Shown piece by piece: positions 1-11,172 of a stretch of 64,000 nucleotides of DNA; the stretch's first letter is position 1, and each line of letters begins with the position of its first letter. This DNA is from Brasenia schreberi (lineage: Eukaryota > Streptophyta > Magnoliopsida > Nymphaeales > Cabombaceae). The notes under the pieces were generated by a model. That model had not been told where the DNA came from. It worked only from the letters and a program-made list of their open reading frames with translations, and ran no database searches. The DNA lies in the NCBI GenBank assembly GCA_036023115.1, contig JAYKKT010000074.1:6645501-6709500 (forward strand), given 5' to 3'. The translations under genes were made by a program, and so were the position numbers.

Positions 1-109
1 TTTGTCATCCGAAAAGAATATAATTGTCCTTGCGTATGTATATATAAAGATTTGACATGTCATACATAAATGTTGCACCAAATCTAGATCATTAAATCAA
101 AAGACAAGA

Positions 110-235
110 GGATTTATATTCAAATTAAAAATAAAAAATAAAAATACAACTTTTGTTTTTTGAATTTACAGTATTCAAAAAGCAATTTGAGCACATTTAT
201 AAAATACTCATGAAAGGTGCATTCAATATAGATTT

Positions 236-268
<33 letters not shown>

Positions 269-344
269 GTATATATATATGGAGAAAAGTACTAGCAATT
301 TTAAATATCATTCAATATAGATTTCACACACACACACACACACA
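110..344. repeat. A+T-rich flanking repeat, left copy, with CA/TA microsatellite
   Basis: The stretch starting 'aggatttatattcaaatt' and ending 'tttaaatatcattca' reappears almost base for base at 1890-2124, on the other side of a LINE fragment. It holds a (CA)n-(TA)n microsatellite at about 238-280. After the full copy (to about 314) a second partial copy of the 'ttcaatatagatttcaca' part begins, runs into a CA tract, and joins LINE sequence directly at 345. Confidence 0.8.
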
Positions 345-1889
345 ATGTCATATGCAAATAACATACACCAAGGCACTTCATCTTGAATATGTTTTGTTAA
401 CTCATCAACCACCATTATAAATAAGTATGGACTTAAAGTTGATCATTGATGTAACCCAATATTAACTTCAAAGAAGTTTGTCATTCCTTCATGAGTCCTC
501 ACACATGTTTTTGCACTATCGTACATATCTCTTATAAGATTAATGTATGTCAATGGGATACTTCTTTTTTTCAAGGTTGTCCAAATAACCTCCCTCGATA
601 CCCGATCGTAAACCTTTTCTAGATCAATAAATATCATGTGAAGGTTTTTCTTTTTTGCTCTAAAATGTTCCATAAGACGTCTCAAAAGGTGAATCACTTC
701 AATAGTAGATCTACTTGGCATGAATCCAAATTGGTTCTCTGTTGTACTTGATACTTGTCTTAACCTATGTTCGATAATTCTTTCCCATAATTTCATAGTA
801 TGGCTCATTAACTTGATACCTCGATAATTCACACAATTTTGAATGTCTCTCTTGTTCTTATATATGGGTATAAGTGTACTTGCTCTCCATTCCTCGAGCA
901 TATTTTCATATTTTCATATTCCATTAAATAGTCTTGTGAGCCAAGTGATTCCTATGTCTCCTAGTATTTTCCAAACTTCTATAGAAATATTATCTGGTCC
1001 TACCGATTTACCACCCTTTATATGTTTAAGAGCCTCTTTGACTTCATTCTTTTGAATACGTCTGTAGAAATTGTGGTTTATATACTTTTTTGATTTGGCT
1101 AACTCTCCTAAGCCAATACTAACATCTTTATTTTCATTAAAAAGCTTATAAAAATAGTTTTTCCATCTATTTCTTATATTATCATTTGCCACAATAATTT
1201 TTTCATCCTCGTCCTTGATGCATATAATATAATTAAGATCTTTAGTTTTTTTTATCTCTAGCCCTCACTATCCTAAAAATATCTCTTTCACTCTCTTTTG
1301 AGTTGAGTTTTTTATATAAATCCTCCCAAATTTTAGATTTTACTTCACTCACGGCCTTTTTCACTTTATTCTTTGCTTTCTTATAAGCTTCTAAAGTTTC
1401 ACTAGTTTTCTTAGCATAATGTAATTTGTAGCATGCCCTCTTTGCCTTGATTTTATTTTGTACTGCTTCACTCCACCACCAAGCTTCTTTTTGTGCCGAT
1501 ACACCTCCCTTAGATACCCCTAACACATCTTTCACCACTTTCCTAATATGTATAGCCATATTGTTCCACATATCACAAGGTGTGCCAACATAATTTCAAA
1601 CATCTCCTTGAAGGACTTTCTGTTTAAATATATCTTCTTTCTCGCTTTTGAGGTTCCATTGTTTAGTTCGAATAGCTCGATGTACTCTTTTCTTCTTTGT
1701 CCATTTTTTTATTTGTAAATCCATAACTAAAAGTCGATGCTGGGTGGTTAAGCTTTCTCCTGGAATTACCTTGCAATCTTTACAACACGCTCTATCTTTT
1801 TTTCTACAAATAAAGTAATCAATTTGTGTTTGTGATAAGCCACTCTTATAAGTAATTAAATGTTCATCTCATTTTTTGAAGATTGTATT
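345..1889 (-). mobile_element. RTE-type LINE, internal fragment (endonuclease tail to RT palm)
   Basis: On the minus strand this encodes pieces of the same non-LTR polymerase found in the longer copies at 18695-25132 and 31554-34779. The part from about 1571 down to 1242 matches the linker after the endonuclease (Lys-rich, with WWWSEAVQNKIKAKR). The part at 1192-914 holds the RT N-terminal block (GGKSVGPDNI). The part at 901-443 holds QFGFMP.RST and FIDLEKVYDRV, the RT fingers and palm. Frames are broken by stops and shifts. The fragment is cut at both ends: its 3' side stops at the FADD catalytic motif and its 5' side inside the endonuclease-linker region. It therefore lacks the (GTT)n tail and is not a simple 5'-truncated insertion. 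It is a non-functional relic; RTE-clade assignment is from recognition of motifs and of the tails of sister copies. Confidence 0.88.
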
Positions 1890-2017
1890 AAGGATTTATA
1901 TTCAAATTAAAAATAAAAAATACAAATACAACTTTTGTTTTTTGAATTTACAGTATTCAAAAAGCAATTTGAGCTCATTCATAAAATACTCATGAAAGGT
2001 GCATTCAATATAGATTT

Positions 2018-2078
<61 letters not shown>

Positions 2079-2124
2079 GTATATATATATGGAGAAAAGT
2101 ACTAGCAATTTTAAATATCATTCA
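1890..2124. repeat. A+T-rich flanking repeat, right copy, with CA/TA microsatellite
   Basis: Direct repeat of 110-314. The microsatellite is longer here: (CA)n then (TA)n at about 2018-2090. Together the two copies bracket the LINE fragment like a very long target duplication. Confidence 0.8.
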
Positions 2125-4144
2125 TCGAATAGCATTTTAAAGAAATCTCAATCATTCAATGATGAATTATTTAAATCTAAATTAAAAAGAAAAAATTGTA
2201 TGGATACTTTTTTTTAGGTATATTTTATTCATATGCTAATCTTTTATTTTTGAATTCAAATGTCAATCATTCCTTAACTTAAGATGAGTGGTTGAGATTT
2301 GTTTAGATTTACTAACCTCAAATATAATAGCATATATCAAACTCTCTCTTTATATATATAAAACCCGAAAGGTGATGAATATAAAATTATTAACCACACT
2401 TTTTAGGGTTAACTACCAATGTGGCATAAGATTGATTAAAGTTTATGACATCAAACAATCCATGTAACTGATCTCACTTTGTATTGGAAAAAACTTGTCT
2501 GTTTGTTGTTGTTTATATAGTGTGTGTGAGAGACAGAGAGAACAGTACATAACTATCAATCATAGATGAAGCCATAGCTATCAGAGATTGATATAGTGGT
2601 TCAGCATGGTTGGCCACAGACTGAAGACGAATGAGTTGCAGATATTCTGCTTGGTGACTGGTTTCTCTCCGAGTTTTAGTCTGAATTATATGGTAAGAAA
2701 GACTGTAACTAGTACAGAATTTGAGATCAATCAGATTGTTCGTGGAGAGTTTTACCATTCAATTGGCTGAGCTGCCGAATAGCAGACTGACCGATGAAGC
2801 CCGAGAATAATACAAAGGAAATTATTGACTTTTTTTTTTTACAAGAGAAAGCCGAAGCCTAACATATACAACTTTACATTAACCCTTTGGATGTCGAACT
2901 CTCCACCAGCAACAATAGAGCGCCCCTACCAGTGAACTAACTCTCTCAGTGCAGTAATTATGAGTTTAAAGAGCAGAAAAAACTACAAGATCACCCCTTT
3001 TATTATACACGGGTTTTGTCGCTTTTTCCAAAATACTCTTGTCAGTAATTACAAAAATACTCGTTGACAAAACAATTGGACGTTTTCTCTCCTGATGCGT
3101 CAATCTACTTCCAACCCTGGTTTGCGCTTGTTATTATTTGCTCATCGGCACATTTCAACCACTAATTACTTGATCTACAACTATTTTCAATAAAAGGATA
3201 GATCCAAATAGATAAAAAAAGGAAAGTAAAGAATAAAACAATTAAAAATAAAGAAAAAATGAAGAAAAAGAGGATAAAAATAACAATTCAAGGAGAAATT
3301 CATTGATTTATGCTATTGATTTAGTTTTGATTTTTTGATTTTTTAGTTGTTTTGATTGACTTTTAGATCAGAATTTAAAATAAAAATTAGGACATCTCGA
3401 CTGAAGAGATGCACCCGATGCGTGTCTTTCCCAACGAGAGATATACGGATCGGATGCGTTTCTTCCACTAGGGTGCCCTAGTTTTTATTTTCAAATTTTC
3501 ATATGTTTCTTCGTTCTTTTTTCTTTCTTCAGTTGTTGATTTTGATGGTTGTTGTTGTTTTTGTATTATTGAGTTGTCTCTTATTGATTTTTCTTTGAGT
3601 TTCATTTTTCTATAGTTTTTTACTTTTCTTTTTTATTCTATTTTTTAATAAAATTTATAAGAATATGCATTAAGATGTAAAGAAGATGATAATATTAAGT
3701 AAAACCTAAATTACCATAAGTGACCAAATATACTTTTGGTGAAATTGGATGGGAGAAAAGAGAGAAATGTTGAGATGAAAAATAGTATTTATATAAAAGG
3801 TAATTTTGGTATTTAGTGGTGGAAGAGTATATTGTAAAAAGAATGTAGAGATAATGATACCAAAGCCCTTTCGTAACAGCAGGGGTGTGGATTATGTTTC
3901 GGGTGGTGCCTCACTTCAACTCTTGATCCATTTTGTTCTTTTTATCCGTTTTGGGTTTCTGTGTCACTTGGTGTTTCAAGGGCATGGACGTTCTGGGTTT
4001 GAGTTGCATTGCCCAATAATTTGTGGTTCGTGTTGTCTCACGTCGTTCTCGTTTCCAAACACGTTAAGGTAACATTAGATGATTCTTTTTGTCGCCACAA
4101 AGTACACATCAACACGTCGGATTGTATTCGTGTCCATATGTCGT
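2125..4144. other. Intergenic, no gene recognised
   Basis: A+T-rich sequence with short frames only. I see no domain, no convincing exon chain and no transposon ends. The last few hundred bases are presumably promoter of the zinc finger gene that starts at 4241, but I could not point to a TATA box with confidence. Confidence 0.6.
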
Positions 4145-4240
4145 GTCTTTCACACACTCAAAAGCGAACGTTGCGGGCGTCCGGGAAATCGCGTCTCCTT
4201 TGTTCGTTTTCACTTTTGCGCGCCTCTCTCCCTCTCTCCA
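4145..4240 (+). promoter_or_regulatory. Probable 5' leader of the zinc finger gene
   Basis: The bases before the ATG at 4241 are relatively G+C-rich and then become a CT-rich run (about 4222-4239). CT-rich leaders are common in plant mRNAs. The transcription start itself is not visible and the left bound is a guess. Confidence 0.35.
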
Positions 4241-7200
4241 ATGGCGTCCCACAAGGTACGTTTGTCTCTTCTCTGATGATTGGCATTCTCTCTCTGTAAT
4301 TCTAAGGTTCATCCGCAACAAGAACTATCCTCTTTTGTGCAAGTGAATCCTCGAGTTCTACGGCAAGACTTTCCGTAATTCTTAGGGTTTTTGTTTGATG
4401 GGAAAAATCTAGGTGTTTTCTGATTTTTTTACTTTTTCCCTGATTTCAATCACTTCGATTAGCTTGAAATCGTCCATTCGAGTTCCTTCAAGCCCTTCTT
4501 CCTTTTTTCCCTTCTTATTTTGGACTGTCAATTTTAGGCATTAAGCGTTTAATACCGTCCCTCTTGTTTCGGTCATTCATTTCTTTATTTATTCACTGTT
4601 GCTGTAGGTCGATAATCGGAACTCTTTTGGACCGAAACGCTCTCGCAATGATAGTAAGTGTCCACTCAACTTGACGAAACGATGATGACGTTTTGTTACT
4701 AGTTATCATTCTTCTTCTTAGTGGCATTTGTAGATTTCATAACTATGTCGTTTATTTAAGCTTAAATATATAAGAATTTGGTGGTTTCACTTGTAAGACA
4801 TGTTATGATTTTCCAATATAACTTTGCGACATTGGGAGTTCAAGTAATGTTTCCATTTTCAACCATACCCCTCAATTAGAATCATCTGAGAGTTTTCAGT
4901 TATCGTTGCATTCCCCTCTTCGGTGGGCAATACTAGAAGGCTTGCCGTTGCTGCTGGTTTGTCAGAGCCACGAGAACAACCTCGCGGTGTTTGCGAGGCA
5001 TGATCACCTGTTTCTGATTACAGTGAGAGGTAGACAATTTTTTAGCATATGTAGGTTATAAAGGTTGAAACCTAGATGCTTTTAAGTACCATTTGAGAGT
5101 GTCAGAGTGATAGTCTTATAAACTTCTCTGTCAGTCACCTTGTAATGCTACTTTAATTTGACTCTTTTTTTAAAGTGTTAAATGCCATCAGAGGTATGAT
5201 GTGTTTAGTTACAGTGTGCAATAACTTCGCACTGAATCATCTGGAAAGTTGACAAAGCACTGGTTAGGGGTGGTCTTTGGTCAGGAGATCAGGTGTGCAT
5301 CTGGTAGGGGTCTGTGCAACCTCATCTTGCTTATAAAAAATAAAAATGCATATCTGTGACTTAAGAAATTGACAGAGAATCAGTGGCTTCAAATTTCTGC
5401 CAGATGGACTTCTTGAAATCGTAAAATAAGTTTGACCTGCATACATTCGACTTATTATATATGAACTTGAAGATTGGTTTTCAATACTGATACTTTTTCT
5501 GATTAACATCCTTTTTCATATACTGTACTATTAGACATTCATAAAATTAGTGGCCTCAAGTTTCTTTAAAGTGAGTAGCCTTTAGGTGCATAATGATGAT
5601 CCATATCCCGTAAGGCTCTAACATGTCCGGTCAAATTACTGTCAGATTTATCACATTTTTAATACACACTGAGTCATCTGGAGTCTGGAGTCTGGAAAGT
5701 GGGCAGATCACTGTTTATGGATTGGTCTCTGGTCAGGAGTCCAGGTGTGCATCCAGTAGGGATCTGCCTAACCTTACCAGGCTTACCTCAGCTTCTTGAT
5801 CAAATAAAAAAAGAGAAGAAAATGGAAATGCATATCTGTACCTTCAGAAATCAGTAGCAAATTAGTGACTCCAAATTTCTGCACTGCAGGATGAACTTCT
5901 TGAAATTGTACAAATAAGTGTTACCTGCGTACATTTGACTTAATTGTGTATAAACACGAAGAACAATGATGTCTTTTCTGATTAGCATCCTTTGAATTTG
6001 AGTTTCATATAACCGTACTGTTGGACATTGATAAAATCAGCGATCAAGTTTCTTAAGTGTGAGTGTCTTAGATGCATAATGACAACTCACTGTAAGTCTG
6101 TAACATGTTCAGCTAATCAGCCAAACTACAGGCATACTTATGACTTTTTTAAGGTACAAATTTTAAAGATGATGCTCCTTCTACTGATCCTTATGATTCG
6201 GGATGTAGCTTTGGTCTTGGCATGTATGGAATATAATGAAGGGAAAAGGCAGCTCAAAAACGTTTGGAATCCATACAAAACATTTCATTCTAGGGTGAAA
6301 AGAGGCTGGCTGTGGATATGCCTTGTAATAGGGTGTAATGGACTTAGAAAATCCTTCTAATAGTCCACTTCAGAAGATAGATGAGATGACAGATGTGAGA
6401 ACCGTGGATCATAAATTTGAACGACAAATAGTGGAACTCATCACAAAGAGTGGGTTTAAAGTGGGAAAGTTTGACACACTCTGCACCTTTAAAAGTGTAT
6501 TTACATGCTTACTCTTTCAAAAAAATGAGCTGTTATAGGAGCCACAACTTAGTAGGTCAACTTTGTCCATTTTCTTTGAAAAAGTAGCTGTACGAACTAT
6601 CTCTTCCTCCTGTTCTTATATCCATCTTTTTTTGTGCCCATTGGAAAATGATGCTTCTAATTCTTCAGTTGGCAACTTATTTTTTTAACTGCACTTGACC
6701 TTGTACATGAGCATGCGAGCACATAAATGAAAGTCTTGAATGTCTTTTAGCAAATGTCTTATTGTTTCATCACTGATGCTAATTCTTGTAATGGATGTAT
6801 TGCCATTGTTAATCTTTATCCAATTGGAACCATAAAAAGGAATTGCTTGAATTCAAACAGTACTTTTCTCATGAAAATTTTGCCTCACTAGGAAGCACCT
6901 ACATCTTTGCAATTCCTTTTGAATTTAACGTGTTATATTTTCCCTATTTCTAGCTTCTCAGAATGATGGAGATTGGACTTGTCCTCAGTGTGGAAATGCA
7001 AATTTTGGGTTCAGGACTGTTTGCAATAGAACCAAATGTGCAGCTCCTAGGCCTCAAACACCCCCTGTATGTGTTCTTCCAATAAGTGTCGGTTTAACTT
7101 CCGGATTTGTACTTTTTATGTGGTATTTGCCACAAATTTAATGCTCTCGTTGTCTCTACATGGCATGGTTCACTCCGTTTTATATGGTTTTATGTGTTGG

Positions 7201-8106
7201 TAGTTAGATCCTGCTGCATATGTGAATTTCCCTTTTATCCAATTCATGTATTGAAATACATATGCTGAAAGAATTCATTGATACCTTCTGAAGTGTTGGG
7301 GTGCTCTTTTGTTCGTTGTTCTTGTGATATCGTATTTGGCAACCAACCTTCTCAAGCAACTTATCCTTTTTTCTGTTTGTACACCTTTTCGCAAATGTTG
7401 CATGTAAATGGTATAGGAGATGGTGCATCTATAAAGAACAGCTAGATGTGTACCTTTGAAATGGTATATGCCAGCTGTATAAGTATCATTGTTCAGGCAT
7501 TGGGTCTTTGTATTAGGTTGTCTTATGCAGGATAAGTTTGTATATTTAATCATTATGCACCATTCACCAGAGATGAAATCTATGTTATCAATAGAGGTTA
7601 GTAGGGTGTTAGCGGTTGACTCTAATATAGGGGTAGCGGAGATATAGTGGGGATATAGCGGATTTAGTGGTATACTTTAAAAATAATATATTATATATAA
7701 TAGATTCTCTAGTTTCTAAAAAATAACAAGAAACATAATCAAACTAAATAAGCAAATTCTAAGAAGATAAATAATAAATTTCATGTAGCATATGCATATA
7801 ATTTGAAATATATATTATACTTATCTTTTCAAGTATGATGATTATGGTCCAATCTAATTTGAGCATTAGGACATATTACACTTACCTGCGAAAAGAATAG
7901 AATAATATTAGGATAAATAAATAAATGCTCTTAAAACATGAAAAAATCTTCAAGATCCACAAGAAAATATAAAACTCACCAAAAAAACTGTTAAAGAATC
8001 AAAATAACATCCACCAAATGACGAGAATAACATCCATCAAATGTGATTGCAATATATTTTTAAAAGTAACTGACAAGCTACCTATAGAGAGTGTGAGACA
8101 ACTCTC

Positions 8107-8181
<75 letters not shown>

Positions 8182-9917
8182 ATGAGGGGATGCAACAAGC
8201 AGCATAGAGAGAGACACAAGCACAAGGGGACCATAGAGAGAAAGAAATGGTTACCACTTACTAGAGGACGACGAAGGTGATGGTCGTCATACAAAAGGTG
8301 AAAGAGAAAGGGAGAGAGTAGGTGGGGGAACGAACATGTTTTTTATTTTATTTGGGTCAGGTCTGGACCACTATAATGGTTCATTATAGCGGTGTTAACA
8401 ACACATTTAGCGCCCAACATGGTCGCCCATTAATATCCGGGTGCTATAGCGGTTTGTGACATGTTAAAACGCTATAGCGCGCTATAGCCTCTGCTATAGG
8501 ATGCTATTAATAACGTAAGGTGAAATCAATGATTACCTCATTGTTCAGGCATTGGGTCCTTTGTATTAGGTTGTGTTAGACAGAGCCAACCACAATCTTA
8601 TTCAAGAAAGCTGTTTTGTTGATTGATCATATATGTGATTGTCAAGAACTTGATTGTAGATATTGGAATTCCTATTTCTTCCTCTCTGTGTTGGGAAAAA
8701 TACACTAGTCAGATAAACTCTCTGACTCAGCAACTTTTAAAACATTGAATATTTTGCACACTTACACTTTAGGTGTTTGTTATTCACTTTCATCTGTTAT
8801 TATGCTTTTTTCCTGAATATATTTTCTTTTCTTTTTTGGTACTAACTAGCGTGACTAGTTTTCTCTTGACACATTGATTTTGGTCTTTTTGCTTCTGGTG
8901 CATAGGTGTTGACAGGAGCATCAACTATGGAAGTTGATATAGTGGCTTTTTTGGTTAATCGTGAGACTGATCTGGATGTTGTGATTCACAAACTTGACAA
9001 AAATTGCTGTTAAAGTGTCTTCTTTGTATTCTGTCAAATCTTGTGCTTTCCTCCTATGAGTTGTTTCCACTTTCGTGTTGGTGGTTTTTGTGGACTTGCT
9101 AAATTGCTTAGTTGGCTTTGTTGGTTAGGGTTTTTTATTCAGGGTAGGTAAGAAGCTTCCTTTCAACGGGGACAGCATAGTGATAATGGATTTGTGCCTA
9201 GTTTACTGAACAACTTCCAGCTTTTCTTGCTCTTAACTACTCTTTTAGGTTGTAGGGAATGCCATCTAGTACCAATGTAATTTGCAAATGGTGGTGATTA
9301 CATAATAAATATTTGTACTGCCTGTTATTTTAATTTTGTTGGTTCAACAACTCCATCTTTGATTTAAACTTATCCCAGTTCATCTTTAGGGCTTTTTTCT
9401 TTGTCTAAAATTCACACCATTATCTCTTTTTTCCCGGTGAATTTCTGCTCCATCGTAGTCCTCTTTTTTGTTTTACCAAACTTTGCACCTACATATTGCA
9501 ACTGCCTGCTATGTATTGCCTTGCATTCAGTCGTTGGTAGTGTCTTGGTCTTTCATGTTATATCATTTGTAGGGACATTGTTAATTCGTTTTTCTTAGGT
9601 GAAATTGTAAGTTGTGGTCGTCTGGTTAGCTATTAGGTCACCCTTTAAAGCTTGATCTTGTTAATGTTGCCTTGTCATTGTGTATGTTCTTTGAACTTTG
9701 GCAGAGATTTGGGGCTTCACCGATGCCTGGTGCCTACGGGCATCCACCTTTCTATGTTGGAGCCCCTCCACCATTACCTTTCGGAATGTCGCCCAATTAT
9801 CCACCTCCACTACCACTACCTGGGATGCATTACGACTACCGGACACCTGGAAGTGCGACAAGCCCATACGGTGGTGTGCCTCCTTATGCTCCACCTGGTC
9901 TCTTCGGAGGTCTCTCT

Positions 9918-9962
<45 letters not shown>

Positions 9963-11172
9963 TGTGTGTGTTTTGTACCATCAATCCTCCATGTTTCCAA
10001 TTCTTTCCATCATATTGTGAGCTTGACGTAGGTTATGGGCCGGGTCCTGCAACAAATAATGGATACGGATATGGGTTCCGGGGATCTCCTCTTCCAGTAA
10101 TAAGTTCTTGCAACTGATGCTTTAATTTTTTTCATGATCATCTATAATAAGGCCACTATATTCTGCCATTTATGAATAAATTCTTTTTGAAACAAAGGGA
10201 CCTGGGCAGTGGTTTGGAGTTCCTTCTGAGAACAATGGCTCACGGAAACGTCGTGGTGGTAAAGCTTCTATTTCCTGTTTCTAGTTTTTGACTCTGGACA
10301 ATGGATTGGGCATATTTGTCTTGTGGTGATTAAGACAGTAGGATCATTAGTTTCAATCTTTTGCAGGACCGGATGGTGCATTTGAAGGGGATTGGGTCTG
10401 CCCCAAATGTGAAAATGTCAACTTTTCCTTCAGAACCAGTTGCAACATGAAGAAATGTGGAGCTCCGAGGCCTTCTTCGCCCGTAAGTTTCTCACCTCTC
10501 AATTTAAGTTCCCAAAGAAGTTGTGGCTCTATATGGGAAGGTGTGTGCATGCGTTTCTGTGACTGTGGATGCATATAACTTATGCATGTGGGCGTGCTCG
10601 CCCATGTTCTTGAAAAATGAGAGAACATTAAAGCACGAGAAGAACCTCTTTAAAGTTCACATCAGCATCACACGAGGGTGGCAAACCTTGTGGTACCGAT
10701 CTTTAGATTATACTCTATCAATATGTGCGGTATCTCAAAGTCCTTGTATGTAGTATGTACACACATCACCGACATTGTTTAGAAGAATCTCTAAGCTACA
10801 AATCTGTATAAGATACAACTAGTCATTTGGGCATGTGTATGTTGTGGATAATCTGTCTATAGATGCTGACAGAACGAAATGTTAATCATGGTTTCACGGA
10901 CCAGTGGATGGTTGTGTGTGTTGAACACATGCTGACTATTGCTGATAGATTTGCATGGATGGTTGTGCGTGCTTCTGTGTCTCTGTGTGTGTGGGAACAC
11001 ACGGTGACTGTTGCTGATGGATTTGCAGGGACCGAACCGGTCAGGGCCCGAGGATTCAAGTGCACCTGAAGGTAGCTGGACCTGTAGCAAATGTAACAAT
11101 CTGAACTACCCATTTCGGACAGTGTGCAATCGGAAGGGTTGTGGAGCTGAAAAGACTGGTGACAACAATTAG
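4241..11172 (+). CDS. RanBP2-type zinc finger protein, three fingers, eight coding exons
   Basis: The coding exons are 4241-4255, 4608-4653, 6954-7066, 9705-9909, 10032-10096, 10198-10258, 10367-10482 and 11029-11172. All junctions are GT-AG, the phases fit, and they give 765 nt, or 254 residues plus TAG. The protein starts MASHK and has a basic stretch (PKRSR) near residue 15. Finger 1 has W28, C30, C33, N37, C44, C49; finger 2 has W178, C180, C183, N187, C194, C199; finger 3 has W224, C226, C229, N233, C240, C245. The spacing is C-x2-C-x10-C-x4-C, the plant form. Residues 59-168 are rich in Pro, Gly and Tyr and probably disordered. Related fingers (ZRANB2) bind single-stranded RNA, so an RNA-binding, probably nuclear role is likely, but this is inferred. 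The layout resembles Arabidopsis At1g67325. No lesion is seen. The weakest junction is the donor at 9910, which opens into a TC/TG microsatellite. Confidence 0.92.
4382..4390 (-). promoter_or_regulatory. Telo-box-like motif in intron 1
   Basis: TTAGGGTTT lies in the first intron, 126 bases after the short first coding exon; its complement is AAACCCTAA. This motif is known near the 5' ends of many plant genes for translation and RNA functions. A single nine-base match can be chance. Confidence 0.3.
5215..6120 (+). repeat. Old tandem duplication inside intron 2 (unit about 450 bp)
   Basis: Bases from about 5215 to 5665 align along their length with about 5660 to 6120. Shared blocks in the same order include 'ggtcaggag..caggtgtgcatc', 'aatgcatatctgt', 'ttctgattaacatcctttt/ttctgattagcatccttt', and 'taggtgcataatgatgat/tagatgcataatgacaac'. 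Many substitutions and indels separate the copies, so the event is old. Copy 2 also has a 7-bp 'gagtctg' reiteration at about 5680. All of it is spliced out. Confidence 0.8.
6160..6520 (+). pseudogene. Coding-like remnant in intron 2, family not recognised
   Basis: Two short stretches read like decayed coding sequence: one from about 6165 (DDAPSTDPYDSG) with three or more stops, and one from 6338 (MDLENPSNSPLQKIDEMTD, then KFERQIVELITKSGFKVG). I do not recognise a family. It lies just after the intron 2 duplication. It could be a captured exon or a chance open frame. It is out of step with the flanking gene and no splice pair joins it convincingly. Confidence 0.25.
7487..7525 (+). repeat. 39-bp direct repeat, left copy, intron 3
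   Basis: 'cattgttcaggcattgggtc' and the following 'tttgtattaggttgt' recur at 8539-8579 with about one indel and one or two changes. The pair brackets the small transposon at 7584-8514, with extra sequence on the left side. Confidence 0.7.
7584..8514. mobile_element. Small inverted-repeat DNA transposon in intron 3, family unclear
   Basis: The left end starts GTTATCAATAG; the right end finishes CTATTAATAAC, its inverted match with one change. Inward of both ends are many copies of a TATAGCGG/GCTATAGC-like motif (7630-7670 on the left; 8385-8500 on the right). No transposase is encoded, so it is non-autonomous. Imperfect direct repeats lie outside (AGATGAAATCTATG left, AGGTGAAATCAATG right), but they do not abut both ends exactly, so the target duplication and superfamily stay open. 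A (GA)n tract lies inside. Confidence 0.55.
8111..8178 (+). repeat. (AG)34 microsatellite
   Basis: A perfect AG run of about 68 bases, inside the transposon in intron 3. Confidence 0.95.
8539..8579 (+). repeat. Direct repeat, right copy, intron 3
   Basis: Second copy of the 7487-7525 sequence, 25 bases beyond the right end of the inverted-repeat transposon. Confidence 0.7.
8906..9013 (+). other. Possible alternative last exon in intron 3
   Basis: A 'gcatag' acceptor at 8905 is followed by a 36-codon frame that ends in TAA at 9011-9013. It is in phase with exon 3, so exon 3 could be spliced to it to give a short protein with only the first zinc finger plus a tail beginning VLTGASTMEVD. Nothing in the sequence proves use; open frames of this length also occur by chance. 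Confidence 0.25.
9911..9970 (+). repeat. (TC)n(TG)n microsatellite at a splice donor
   Basis: A short TC run and then about 20 TG units start immediately after the last base of coding exon 4 (9909). The donor reads GTCTCT, a poor match to the usual GTAAGT. A stronger GTGAGT sits at 9958-9963 at the end of the tract. Confidence 0.9.
10905..11028 (+). repeat. Duplicated acceptor region in intron 7
   Basis: 'gaacacatgctgactattgc' with 'tgatagatttgcat' (10923-10956) is repeated as 'gaacacacggtgactgttgc' with 'tgatggatttgcag' (10995-11028). Both are preceded by 'tggatggttgtg'-like and TG-rich sequence. The second copy supplies the real AG used by exon 8; the first copy has AT at that place. Confidence 0.75.

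Noticed and set aside
443..1571. Minus-strand frames as a functional reverse transcriptase gene
   Set aside because: Frames are split by stops and shifts, the FADD motif lies at the broken edge and the element lacks both ends.
3806..4346. Overlapping plus-strand frames just before and across the first exon of the zinc finger gene
   Set aside because: They show no domain and overlap the presumed promoter and leader; only the ATG at 4241 fits the exon chain.
8106..8294. Frames of Ser-Leu or Arg-Glu repeats over the AG run
   Set aside because: They are the translation of a dinucleotide microsatellite in an intron.
9661..9984. Minus-strand frame with His-Thr repeat opposite exon 4
   Set aside because: It is the complement of a real exon plus the TG tract; the plus-strand exon has consistent splice phases and protein sense.
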